This document shows, one piece after another, positions 33,813 to 42,318 of a DNA stretch of 64,000 nt. Location: assembly GCF_007860015.1 (NCBI RefSeq), contig NZ_SJPS01000003.1:372001-436000 (forward strand), given 5' to 3'. Numbering within the stretch: position 1 is the stretch's first letter; every line of letters starts with the position of its first letter. The position numbers and the translations under genes were made by a program. The notes below the pieces were generated by a model, which searched no databases, was not told the origin of the DNA, and saw nothing but the letters and a program-made list of their open reading frames with translations. The DNA comes from Bythopirellula polymerisocia (GTDB taxonomy: Bacteria; Planctomycetota; Planctomycetia; Pirellulales; Lacipirellulaceae).

Positions 33813-34475
33813 ATGGCAAGTATCAATGAAATCTCCAAAGCTGTACAGAATACTCTTAAGCTGTTTCGTAGGCTCCAAGCATCAATCAAGGCGGTAGGTT
33901 TAGGTGTCGATGAAAATGCCATCAAGGACAATACCGACAAGACCCTGGTTGAATTGGTTAGTCAGTTAAGTCTCGCACGGAAACTACTAGACGGGGATAG
34001 TGCCTTCGCCACAGCTTCCGATCAGAGCCGCCAGTATTTGACCTACTCCGGTGTCTCGTGGCATGAGGTGGCTTTGAGGGCAGTAAGTGATTTGCTCAAA
34101 GACTTATATATCTCCATCGTCTACGATGCCCCGATTGACAATGAGGCTAAAGCAGACCTTCTACTTGACTTGCCTGCAATATTACCAGTGCGCTCCTGGG
34201 ATTCTGAGGCCATCCAGAAATGTAGCGTCTTGGACGTAGACGTGGAAACGCTCTTGGCCGACGTGCGTTCGGAGTTGGCGAGGGCGACAATGCCAGTCGA
34301 CGAATCCGGATGGCCAACAGTCTCGCAAGCTGCCGAAGATCAGTTCGTCTCGGCGTCCGTTATCTCCAAAGCCGCGAACAGTGGGGCCTTGAAATCCAAT
34401 GGTAAGAAAGGCCGCGATAGGCGAATCGACCCCGCTAGTCTGGTGACTTGGAATCTAAAAAGAAACAAGCGGTAG
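33813..34475 (+). CDS. Hypothetical protein with C-terminal helix-turn-helix, element 2 core
   Basis: 220 aa. The first 150 residues are helical and acidic without a recognised domain. The last 55 residues (WPTVSQAAEDQFVSASVISKA ... DRRIDPASLVTW) are a typical excisionase/MerR-like helix-turn-helix with wing. It takes the same position as the 197-aa gene in element 1. Role as excisionase or repressor is plausible. The start ATG at 33813 has no strong ribosome site. Confidence 0.65.
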   Translation: MASINEISKAVQNTLKLFRRLQASIKAVGLGVDENAIKDNTDKTLVELVSQLSLARKLLDGDSAFATASDQSRQYLTYSGVSWHEVALRAVSDLLKDLYISIVYDAPIDNEAKADLLLDLPAILPVRSWDSEAIQKCSVLDVDVETLLADVRSELARATMPVDESGWPTVSQAAEDQFVSASVISKAANSGALKSNGKKGRDRRIDPASLVTWNLKRNKR

Positions 34476-34624
34476 TTTCCTTGAAGTTTCCGTTTAAAAT
34501 TTTTCCCAGGCCTTTCCTAGGCGTTCTTCCCTGCTTCGAGTTTCCATTTTCTTTCTGAAGTGTGAGTACCGGCTAAACTCCGCAATCATTGGCAAACACC
34601 ATTGTCCGATTGCAGAGGTTAGAA

Positions 34625-34903
34625 ATGGCTGCGAAACATGAGAAGCTCTTGGCTGGCCCTATCGCCGTCGAAAAGGTCTCCGGCGAACGGCCTCACTACA
34701 GCACCTTCTTCCGCTGGACCCACTATGGCATCCGGCTTCCCAATGGCAAACGAATCCGCCTGGAGTTCGTGAAGGCGGGTTCCAAGCGTCTCACCTCGGT
34801 GAGTGCCGTCCGACGGTTCTTCAATGCCACGACCGCGGCTGTCGGCGAGTCCCAGATTCTGCTGGAGAATGTCGACGAAGATCTTGCCAAGGAGGATCTG
34901 TAG
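34625..34903 (+). CDS. DUF1580-type small DNA-binding protein
   Basis: 92 aa from ATG at 34625 after AGAGG; a TTG at 34589 is less likely. Contains YSTFFRWTHYGIRLPNGKRI and SVSAVRRFFNATTAA, the same fold as the element 1 protein at 11938. It ends two bases before the primase start, so the two are translationally linked. Regulatory or excision role inferred. Confidence 0.72.
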   Translation: MAAKHEKLLAGPIAVEKVSGERPHYSTFFRWTHYGIRLPNGKRIRLEFVKAGSKRLTSVSAVRRFFNATTAAVGESQILLENVDEDLAKEDL

Positions 34904-34905
34904 AA

Positions 34906-37518
34906 ATGGTCCCTCCAACCGGTAATTCCCCTCTGTTCGATGTCGCGGAGATTCGCCGCGCGCTCGATTTACTTCTACTACCTGACCAAGTGACGGAAGT
35001 GAGAATACTGAACGGGACCACCTCCAAGGATCGATGGACTGGGACCTACTCCGGCTATTTTGACGACCGTGAGAAACTCATTGAATCGCTAGGTTGCATC
35101 CGTTCTGCAACTGGCATCTATATCATTCCAAATCCTGTTGATGAGAGCCTACTAGCCAGGGCGTGCAATCGTATTATCCGGACACCTAAGGGGCAATCGA
35201 CTTCTGACAACGACATCAAGAGGCGTCGTTGGCTACTCATCGACTGCGATGCTGTACGACCCGCAGGGATCTCGGCATCAGATGAGGAGCACGAAGCTGC
35301 GCTGGCTCGCGCAAGAAGGATCTATGGCTACTTAAGCAAAAGGGGATGGCCGGAACCAATCGTAGCTGATTCAGGAAATGGCGGGCACTTACTTTATCTC
35401 ATCGATCTGCCAAGGGGAGATGAGGGTTTAGTGCAGCGGGTGCTGGCTGCCTTGGCTGAGCTGTTTGACGATGACATAGTTAAGGTCGATGTCAAAGTAG
35501 CCAACCCTGCTCGAATCTGGAAGCTGTATGGCACGCTGGCGTGCAAGGGAGACAATATCCCCTTTCGTCCCCATCGCATGTCGAAAATTCTGTCCGCGCC
35601 AGGGACTCTGGTTGAGGTTTCACTGCGTCAGCTTGAATCCGCTGCCTTACCTGCATCATCACCCTCTCCCAATCGTCCTACTCAAACCAGCTTTGACATC
35701 GACGAGTTCATCCAGAAGCATCAACTGGATGTATCCGATCCTCATGACTACCAAGGTGGCAGGTGCTGGAAATTTCAAACCTCACCTATGTGCGACCATG
35801 GGGGTGATGGATCGTTCCTGATCCAGTTTCCAAATGGCGCTCTCGCAGCCAGCTGTCACCATAATTCATGCTCCTGGAACTGGCATGACCTCAGGAATAA
35901 GTTTGATCCAAGACCTCAAAACAAGCCGAGCGGTGACAAAACCTCCTCAAACCACGGCTCTCGTGAGGTTTTGTCACCACCTGGGTTAAACATTATCCCT
36001 CGGGCGGTGCCATTTCCGGTGCAAGCCCTGCCTCGCTGCATCCGACACTTTGTCGAAGCTGCCGCTGAGGCCATTGGCTGCGATCCTTCTTTTATTGCCT
36101 TACCGCTCTTGGGTTGCTTGGCGGAAATCATAGGGAACAGGCGAGTCATCGAACTCAAGGCGACCTGGACGGAACCCGCAATTATCTGGGCGGTGATCAT
36201 CGGTAAGAGCGGCAGCGCAAAATCCCCTGCCCTCAACCTAGCGACTAGGTATCTGAAGGAAATCCAAAAGGCCGCGTTTGAAACGCATGCGGTACTCCTC
36301 GAACAGCACAAGGTCGCGGCTGCCAATTATGACAAAGACTATGCCAAATGGAAAACAGATAAAAAAGGCCATGATGATCCACCCGAAAAACCAAAGGAGC
36401 CCGTCTGCCGACGATACATCACCTCAGATTCCACAATTGAAGCCCTGGTCAATCTGCTGGCAGTCCAGCCTGATGGGGTACTTGTGGTCCGAGACGAACT
36501 TGCAGGCTGGGTCAATGGAATCGCTGAATACAAGGGTGGAAAAGGTTCTGACTTAGGTCACTGGCTGGCGTTCTGGTCGGCACAACCCGTTACCATCGAC
36601 CGCAAGACCGGCGCTATTAAGACAGTACATGTCCCGCGGGCTTCGGCCAATATTGTTGGCGGGATTCAACCGGGCATCTTGCGAACCGCCATCGGCCGGG
36701 AGCACATGCAAGATGGCCTCTGTGCCCGACTGCTTCTGGCTATGCCGGAAACGAATCCTATTAAATGGTCAGAGAGAGTCATCGACAGCAACGTTGAATT
36801 ATTGTTGCAAGAAGTCTTTGCCCAACTTGCCAGTTTGGAGGCAGATTTTGATGAAGATGAACATCCCATCCCCGTGAGGATGCAGCTCACCCCCGAAGCA
36901 AAGACTTTATGGGTCGAGTATTACAACCGTCATCGGCAAGAAATGACTGGTCTAGATGACGATTCCACTTCTGCGTGGAGCAAGCTAGAGGCCTATACGG
37001 CCCGCTTCGCGTTGATCTTCCAGCTCTGCGACTGGGCGGCTGGCGACGCCAGTGGAGAGAACCAGATTGATGCGCAGGCCATGGACTCGGCCATTGAGCT
37101 CTCAGACTGGTTTGGAGCTGAGTCCCTCAGGATGTACGCCGTACTCAGCGAATCGGATGAGCAGCGCGATACACGAGAATTGCTCGATCTAATTCGTCGC
37201 CGAGGTGGTTCCGTAACTCCTCGCGAACTCGCGCGTAGTTCCCGCCGCTACCGTGAGGCCGGAGTGGCTGAGGCAACTTTGGAGGAGCTAGTTCGCATGA
37301 AGTATGGGCGTTGGGAAATGCAGGCTTCGGGTCCCAAGGGGGGTGCTCCGACACAGGAATTTGTGCTTGCCGACACTGGTGCCGGTGACACAACTATCAA
37401 AATCTCCGAGCAGGAGGAGGTTTTGTCACCGGCGACAGGGCATTTTGTGTTTCCAGAGGACCCGGTCAACCGGCTCTTCGCGGAAGCTGTGGATCCAGAT
37501 CTTTATGAAGTGTCATAG
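34906..37518 (+). CDS. AEP-like primase fused to DUF3987 ATPase-like domain
   Basis: 870 aa. Residues 95-230 resemble an archaeo-eukaryotic primase/polymerase fold (RWLLIDCDAV for metal binding, GNGGHLLYLID, VANPARIWKLYGT). Residues 280-330 hold a zinc-finger-like patch (CDHGGDGSF ... SCHHNSCSWNW). Residues about 360-720 match DUF3987, with a P-loop-like IIGKSGSAKSPA at residue 433 and VLVVRDELAGWV later. This is a replication protein of plasmids and phages. It occupies the slot of the TOPRIM/SF3 protein of element 1, so the two islands share a core but have different replication engines. Direct repeat-like GAGGTTTTGTCACC occurs twice in the gene. Confidence 0.82.
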   Translation: MVPPTGNSPLFDVAEIRRALDLLLLPDQVTEVRILNGTTSKDRWTGTYSGYFDDREKLIESLGCIRSATGIYIIPNPVDESLLARACNRIIRTPKGQSTSDNDIKRRRWLLIDCDAVRPAGISASDEEHEAALARARRIYGYLSKRGWPEPIVADSGNGGHLLYLIDLPRGDEGLVQRVLAALAELFDDDIVKVDVKVANPARIWKLYGTLACKGDNIPFRPHRMSKILSAPGTLVEVSLRQLESAALPASSPSPNRPTQTSFDIDEFIQKHQLDVSDPHDYQGGRCWKFQTSPMCDHGGDGSFLIQFPNGALAASCHHNSCSWNWHDLRNKFDPRPQNKPSGDKTSSNHGSREVLSPPGLNIIPRAVPFPVQALPRCIRHFVEAAAEAIGCDPSFIALPLLGCLAEIIGNRRVIELKATWTEPAIIWAVIIGKSGSAKSPALNLATRYLKEIQKAAFETHAVLLEQHKVAAANYDKDYAKWKTDKKGHDDPPEKPKEPVCRRYITSDSTIEALVNLLAVQPDGVLVVRDELAGWVNGIAEYKGGKGSDLGHWLAFWSAQPVTIDRKTGAIKTVHVPRASANIVGGIQPGILRTAIGREHMQDGLCARLLLAMPETNPIKWSERVIDSNVELLLQEVFAQLASLEADFDEDEHPIPVRMQLTPEAKTLWVEYYNRHRQEMTGLDDDSTSAWSKLEAYTARFALIFQLCDWAAGDASGENQIDAQAMDSAIELSDWFGAESLRMYAVLSESDEQRDTRELLDLIRRRGGSVTPRELARSSRRYREAGVAEATLEELVRMKYGRWEMQASGPKGGAPTQEFVLADTGAGDTTIKISEQEEVLSPATGHFVFPEDPVNRLFAEAVDPDLYEVS

Positions 37519-37527
37519 GGCGCAAAC

Positions 37528-38247
37528 ATGAATGTAACCCAACTAATGCTAGATCTCAGGGATCTGGGGATAGAACTGACCGTAGAAGATGATGAGTTGA
37601 AGTTTTCTCCCAAGTCATCCATAACCCCCGAGCTGCTGGAACGTATCAGGGAGCATACACCCCTGCTGCTGGGCATTCTGCAAGCGGAGGATGTCTCAGC
37701 GGCAGTTCTGTGGCACGCCACCCTCGACCGGGTCGAAGCTGAAGGAAAGTTCCCACCCGATCTATTGGAGGGCTGTCGGCAGGCGTCGGCCTGCTGGGAA
37801 TACAAAGGACCTACGGGGTATGGAAAGGAATCTCAAACGGAACTTGAACCCTCGATAGAGGGCGAATCCTTCCCCCGATTCCCGGACGAATCTGACGTGG
37901 ACAACGAATTCCACTGGTCGCAAATCACTGACGAAGACCGTGAGTATCTCTGTGGCCCCCGTGAATATCCTCCTCCTTGTCCATCGTGTGGCGGACGGCT
38001 ACATCACCACCCACTCTGCGAGGAACTGAGGGCATCGTGGGAGCCTAAGATGCCATTCGGAAAGCACAAAGGCAAACCGCTCTCGCAAGTCCCGCATGAC
38101 TACCTGGAGTGGCTCTTAGCCAAAAACAAAACAGTCGACACTGAATTGCGGAGTGCGATTCAGGACACCTTGATGAGGAATCCGAACTCCACACTCTTTG
38201 AAGATGGGAATGATCTAAGTCCCCCATGCTCACACAAGCAAGTATGA
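37528..38247 (+). CDS. TubC-docking-like / DUF3820 protein
   Basis: 239 aa. Residues 1-50 (LMLDLRDLGIELTVEDDELKF ... ITPELLERIREHTPLLLGIL) match the TubC N-terminal docking domain, otherwise known from megasynthase subunits. The C-terminal part has the PRFPDESDVDNEFHWSQ block, a CPSCGG ... HPLCEELRA zinc-like patch and the DUF3820 motif MPFGKHKGKPLSQVPHDYL, closely matching the element 1 protein at 14487. Starts nine bases after the primase stop. It probably acts in the replication or recombination module; the docking domain suggests it recruits a partner (inference). Confidence 0.75.
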   Translation: MNVTQLMLDLRDLGIELTVEDDELKFSPKSSITPELLERIREHTPLLLGILQAEDVSAAVLWHATLDRVEAEGKFPPDLLEGCRQASACWEYKGPTGYGKESQTELEPSIEGESFPRFPDESDVDNEFHWSQITDEDREYLCGPREYPPPCPSCGGRLHHHPLCEELRASWEPKMPFGKHKGKPLSQVPHDYLEWLLAKNKTVDTELRSAIQDTLMRNPNSTLFEDGNDLSPPCSHKQV

Positions 38248-38352
38248 GATACCCCTATTCACGACGGCCAGTCCCTAAGGCGGGACTGTGCACTGTGCGA
38301 TGAATTCATCTGTTTTCCCATTTGGTATGGCAAAAAGAAAAAAGATTAACCC

Positions 38353-39648
38353 ATGAAAATTGAACTCTGCCGTCTGGCCGATATCCACCCCTACTCCAAA
38401 AATTTCCGCGTGAACGACCTCGCCGTCGCCGCTGTGGCCAAGAGCATCCGCGAGTTCGGCTTCCGCCAACCGATCGTCGTCGACGGCGACAACATCATTG
38501 TCGTGGGTCATACGAGATTCAAGGCAGCCCAGCTCCTCGGCCTTAAGATGGTCCCCGTTCATGTGGCAAACGACCTCACCCCTGAGCAGGCGAAGGCATA
38601 TCGTCTGGCGGACAACCAGACGGCCACCATTGCTGACTGGGATCTTGACTTGCTGCCGTCGGAGTTGTTGGAGTTACAGAACGCCGACTTCGATCTTGAT
38701 GTGTTGGGTTTCTCACCGGACGAACTCTCCAAGATTTTGGGTGACGAAGCAGCCGACGGACTCTGCGACCCTGATGAAATCCCAGCACCACCTGATGAGG
38801 CGACCACCCAACCAGGAGACCTGTGGATTCTCGGCGAGCATCGTCTCCTCTGCGGGGACAGCAGCCTTCCAAGTGACGTCGATAGATTGCTCGATGGTGC
38901 CACGATCCAACTTGTGAATACCGATCCGCCGTACAACGTGAAGGTGGAACCCAGGAGCAACAATGCCATCGCCGCGGGAAACTCCAGCCATCACCAAAAG
39001 TTCGACCTGGCCCGGCACCCCGAGAAGTCCAAACCCACGCAGAAAAAGATGCGGGCGAAGGATCGGCCGTTGATGAATGATTTTATGAGCGACGTGGAGT
39101 TCGACATCTTGCTCGAAGCCTGGTTCGGCAACATTGCCCGAGTGCTTGACCCAGGCCGTGGGTTCTACATCTGGGGCGGCTATGCCAACTGTGGCAACTA
39201 TCCCCCAGTCCTCGAGGCGACAGGTCTCTATTTCAGCCAAGCAATCATCTGGGACAAGCAGCACCCGGTGCTAACCCGCAAAGATTTCATGGGTGCCCAC
39301 GAATGGTGTTTTTATGGTTGGCGTGAAGGTGCGGCCCACCAGTACTTCGGCCCCCACAATGCGACTGACCTCTGGCACGTCAAGAAGATCAATCCTAATG
39401 CGATGGTCCATCTGACCGAGAAACCGGTCGAGCTGGCCGTCCGTGCGATCCAGTATTCCAGTCGTCCTGGTGAGAACGTGCTCGATCTGTTCGGTGGTTC
39501 CGGCTCAACCTTGATTGCCTGCGAACAGACAGGTCGTAAGGCGTATCTGATGGAACTTGATCCCCCGTACTGCGATGTGATCGTCGAGAGGTGGCAGCAG
39601 TTTTCGGGGAAGCAAGCCATCCTACAATCCAATACCAGTGAGTCCTGA
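38353..39648 (+). CDS. ParB-like domain fused to DNA adenine/cytosine-N4 methyltransferase
   Basis: 431 aa. Residues 1-110 are a ParB/Srx-type domain (LADIHPYSKNFR, SIREFGFRQPIVVDG, VGHTRFKAAQLLG, YRLADNQT). From residue about 150 follows a beta-class methyltransferase: catalytic TDPPYN first, then the SAM motif DLFGGSGSTLIACEQTGRKA near the C-terminus, with ELDPPYCDVIVERW at the end. The fusion is common in phages and prophages, where it modifies phage DNA. It lies 100 bases after the DUF3820 gene and three bases before the small-terminase-like gene. Confidence 0.9.
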   Translation: MKIELCRLADIHPYSKNFRVNDLAVAAVAKSIREFGFRQPIVVDGDNIIVVGHTRFKAAQLLGLKMVPVHVANDLTPEQAKAYRLADNQTATIADWDLDLLPSELLELQNADFDLDVLGFSPDELSKILGDEAADGLCDPDEIPAPPDEATTQPGDLWILGEHRLLCGDSSLPSDVDRLLDGATIQLVNTDPPYNVKVEPRSNNAIAAGNSSHHQKFDLARHPEKSKPTQKKMRAKDRPLMNDFMSDVEFDILLEAWFGNIARVLDPGRGFYIWGGYANCGNYPPVLEATGLYFSQAIIWDKQHPVLTRKDFMGAHEWCFYGWREGAAHQYFGPHNATDLWHVKKINPNAMVHLTEKPVELAVRAIQYSSRPGENVLDLFGGSGSTLIACEQTGRKAYLMELDPPYCDVIVERWQQFSGKQAILQSNTSES

Positions 39649-39650
39649 TA

Positions 39651-40274
39651 ATGCCGGTCAAGCGTAGCGTGAAGATAGCCATCAACAAACGCAGAGAGCA
39701 CGTGGCCGATCTCTACCTGCAGGGATGGACGCAGTGTGCTATTGCCGATGAAGTCGGAGTTGGCCAACCCACTATCAGCAGCGATCTGCAACGTATCCAA
39801 AAGCAATGGCGTGAGTCCGCCGTCCGTGATTTCGACCTGGCCCGCGAAGTCGAGATTCAAAAGATCGACCGCATCGAACGCGAGGCCTGGGGGGCGTGGG
39901 AACGTTCTAAGAAACCCTCGCAGACCGCAATTACCACGGACGAGACCCACCAACGCAAGACCCGTCGGCATGTGAAGAATCAGTACGGGGACCCCCGTTT
40001 CCTGGAACAGGTAAATAAATGTATTGCCAGTCGTCGTGCCCTGTTGGGCCTCGATGCCCCCTCACGGATGGAGATAGAAACTGATGGAGCCAATCCTGAA
40101 CAAAGACGAGATCGCGTCGTTACCATCCTTGCTGCCCTACGCGAGCGAAGAGGAACTCCGGGTGATGGAGAACTATCTGGCGACCCTGAGCCCAGGCTCC
40201 TTTGCACAGATAGTAAGCCAGGGACGCTGGAGTCCGGCCAAGCACCTCGCCTACCTGGACCAGGCGATCGTTGA
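39651..40274 (+). CDS. Small-terminase-like helix-turn-helix protein
   Basis: 207 aa. Residues 12-55 (RREHVADLYLQGWTQCAIADEV ... QPTISSDLQRI) form a helix-turn-helix typical of small terminase subunits, followed by a long helical part and a C-terminal region of low complexity. Its last 190 bases overlap the large-terminase frame. Direct adjacency to terminase and methyltransferase genes supports a DNA-recognition (pac/cos site) role. The C-terminal portion in the overlap may not all be needed. Confidence 0.72.
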   Translation: MPVKRSVKIAINKRREHVADLYLQGWTQCAIADEVGVGQPTISSDLQRIQKQWRESAVRDFDLAREVEIQKIDRIEREAWGAWERSKKPSQTAITTDETHQRKTRRHVKNQYGDPRFLEQVNKCIASRRALLGLDAPSRMEIETDGANPEQRRDRVVTILAALRERRGTPGDGELSGDPEPRLLCTDSKPGTLESGQAPRLPGPGDR

Positions 40275-41571
40275 TGCCATCGATCAGGCCGCTGAAGAAA
40301 ACCTCGACGGCCTGGTTGTCTCGATGCCACCTCAGCATGGTAAGAGCATGTTGTGTAGTCACTACCTCCCTGCGTGGTATCTGGGGAAGTTTCCCGATCG
40401 GCGTGTGATCCTGACGAGCTACGAGGCCGACTTCGCTGCCAGCTGGGGACGCAAGGCTCGGGACCTCCTTGAGCAACATGGTCATCTCTTTGGGGTGCGG
40501 GTCAACCGGCGATCCAGTGCCGCCAACCGATGGGACCTCGAAGGTCGCGAAGGTGGCATGACAGCCGCCGGAGTGGGAGGACCCATCACGGGAAAGGGTG
40601 CCCATCTGTTGATCGTGGACGATCCGATCAAAAACGACGAAGAAGCACGTAGTTCAACCTTCCGCGAGAAACAGTGGCAGTGGTGGCAATCGGTGGCCAC
40701 CACTCGACTCCGTCCTGGGGCACTGATGGTCGTCATTCAAACCCGTTGGCACCGGGACGATCTTACCGGCAGGATTCTCCATCAAGCCCGGGACACGGGT
40801 GACCGCTGGAAGGTCGTAAAATTCCCAGCCCTGGCCGAAGAACACGACATCCTCGGTAGAAAACCTGGTGAAGCCCTCTGGCCTGAGGTGTTTACGCAGG
40901 AACGACTCGAGCAGGTGAAGGCGACCCATACCAACTACTACTGGTCGTCGTTGTACCAGCAGAACCCCCAAGCGGAAGGAAGTGCCGAGTGGCCTGATGA
41001 CTTCTTTGGTCCCGATATCTGGTTTAACGAATGGCCTGCCACCTGGGACTGCAAGGTGGTGGCCCTGGATCCCAGTAAAGGGGTCGAGTCCAAGTTCGGC
41101 GATTACTCCGCCTTCGTCATGTTGATGGTCAGCGACGGGGTTCTTTATGTGGATGCCGATCTGGCGGTGCGTAATACCACAATTATTACCGAGACGGCGG
41201 TGGAGATTCAATTGGAGTTCCGTCCCGATTGGTTCGGCGTAGAAGTGAACCAGTTCCAGGAACTCCTGGCCAACGATCTCCTGCGACGAGGCCAAGAGCG
41301 AGGGATCATGATGCCCATCTATACGATCAACAATCAGGTCAACAAGCTAGTTTGGATTAGGCGTCTCACTCCCTATCTAAGTCGACACCAGATCCGTTTC
41401 AAAGGGGGTTCTGCCGGTGCCAAACTTCTGGTGGAACAGCTGCGGGATTTCCCCAATGGATCCCACGACGATGGCCCCGATGCCTTGGAGATGGCAATGC
41501 GGTTGGCACGCCAATTGTTCCATGAAATCTCCTACCCAGAACCCGAGTATGTGCGGATCATCGCGGTCTAA
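40084..41571 (+). CDS. terL: Phage terminase large subunit
   Basis: 495 aa from ATG at 40084, which has GGATGGAG upstream; the ATG at 40164 is an alternative that shortens the overlap with the preceding gene. ATPase: Walker A VSMPPQHGKSMLCSH near residue 82, Walker B LLIVDDPIKN near 180, TRWHRDDL. Nuclease: VALDPSKGVESKFGDYSAF, then VEVNQFQELL and DGPDALEMAM, an RNase H-like set of acidic residues. This is the motor that packages DNA into a procapsid. No other packaging or capsid gene is present. Confidence 0.92.
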   Translation: MEPILNKDEIASLPSLLPYASEEELRVMENYLATLSPGSFAQIVSQGRWSPAKHLAYLDQAIVDAIDQAAEENLDGLVVSMPPQHGKSMLCSHYLPAWYLGKFPDRRVILTSYEADFAASWGRKARDLLEQHGHLFGVRVNRRSSAANRWDLEGREGGMTAAGVGGPITGKGAHLLIVDDPIKNDEEARSSTFREKQWQWWQSVATTRLRPGALMVVIQTRWHRDDLTGRILHQARDTGDRWKVVKFPALAEEHDILGRKPGEALWPEVFTQERLEQVKATHTNYYWSSLYQQNPQAEGSAEWPDDFFGPDIWFNEWPATWDCKVVALDPSKGVESKFGDYSAFVMLMVSDGVLYVDADLAVRNTTIITETAVEIQLEFRPDWFGVEVNQFQELLANDLLRRGQERGIMMPIYTINNQVNKLVWIRRLTPYLSRHQIRFKGGSAGAKLLVEQLRDFPNGSHDDGPDALEMAMRLARQLFHEISYPEPEYVRIIAV

Positions 41572-41649
41572 ATCTACCAAACTGGACCCAACATGCGTGA
41601 AATGGGTCCACATTCGCTTGCTTTTGAGCACCAACGGAGGTAGTCAGTT

Positions 41650-42318
41650 ATGACCACTACCCCAATTGACAGTGATGATGAGCAAACGATGGCAAACTAT
41701 GCTAACCGAGCAGCCGATGCGACCAAGATTCTCATGAAGCGGGAGATGGCCGCCGTGTTGGCCGAATTGCGCCGTAAGGCGGCACGCTCCAAGAGTACCC
41801 GTATGAACCTAGTCATCTTCCGCCTGGCCGCGTGTGGCGGCCTGCGGGCCTCTGAGATAGCCCAGTTGCAGATGGGGGATGTGCGGTTGGAAATGCCCAG
41901 GCCCCACTTGCGGATTCGGGCGAGTGCTTCGAAGGGGGGGCGACCGCGGATGGTTCCGTTGTGGTGGGATCGGGGGACGTTCGACGACCTCGTCGCTTGG
42001 CGGGATGACCGGTTGGCACGGGGTGCGAAGCCGGGTGATCTGTTTGTGTGCTCATGGCGAACCGACCGCGAGAAAATGGTGTTCTCTAGACATACGCTCC
42101 GGAAAAGGTTTCGCACAGCCTGCAAGGTGCTGGGTCCGGAGCGGCTCAAGACGCTCACCATTCACCACGGACGACACACCTTTATAAGCCACGCGTTGGC
42201 TGGTGGGCGGACGTTGGCTGAACTTCGCGACGCGGCTGGGCACTCGAATGTGAGTATCACCAGTATTTACTTGCATGTGGCCGTCGAGGAAGAGGGGCTG
42301 GGGAGCTTGTTTGGGTGA
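41650..42318 (+). CDS. XerC/D-like tyrosine recombinase, catalytic domain with short N-terminus
   Basis: 222 aa, ATG at 41650 after GGAGGTAG. The catalytic motifs are complete: Arg in GLRASEIAQL, IHHGRHTFISH (H-x-x-R-H), AAGHSN and the nucleophile Tyr in SIYLHV. The usual N-terminal SAM-like DNA-binding domain is largely missing; only about 35 residues precede the catalytic fold. Not closely related to the two integrases. It is the last gene of element 2 and may act on dimer resolution or a second site; alternatively it is a decayed integrase that lost its N-terminus. Confidence 0.82.
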   Translation: MTTTPIDSDDEQTMANYANRAADATKILMKREMAAVLAELRRKAARSKSTRMNLVIFRLAACGGLRASEIAQLQMGDVRLEMPRPHLRIRASASKGGRPRMVPLWWDRGTFDDLVAWRDDRLARGAKPGDLFVCSWRTDREKMVFSRHTLRKRFRTACKVLGPERLKTLTIHHGRHTFISHALAGGRTLAELRDAAGHSNVSITSIYLHVAVEEEGLGSLFG

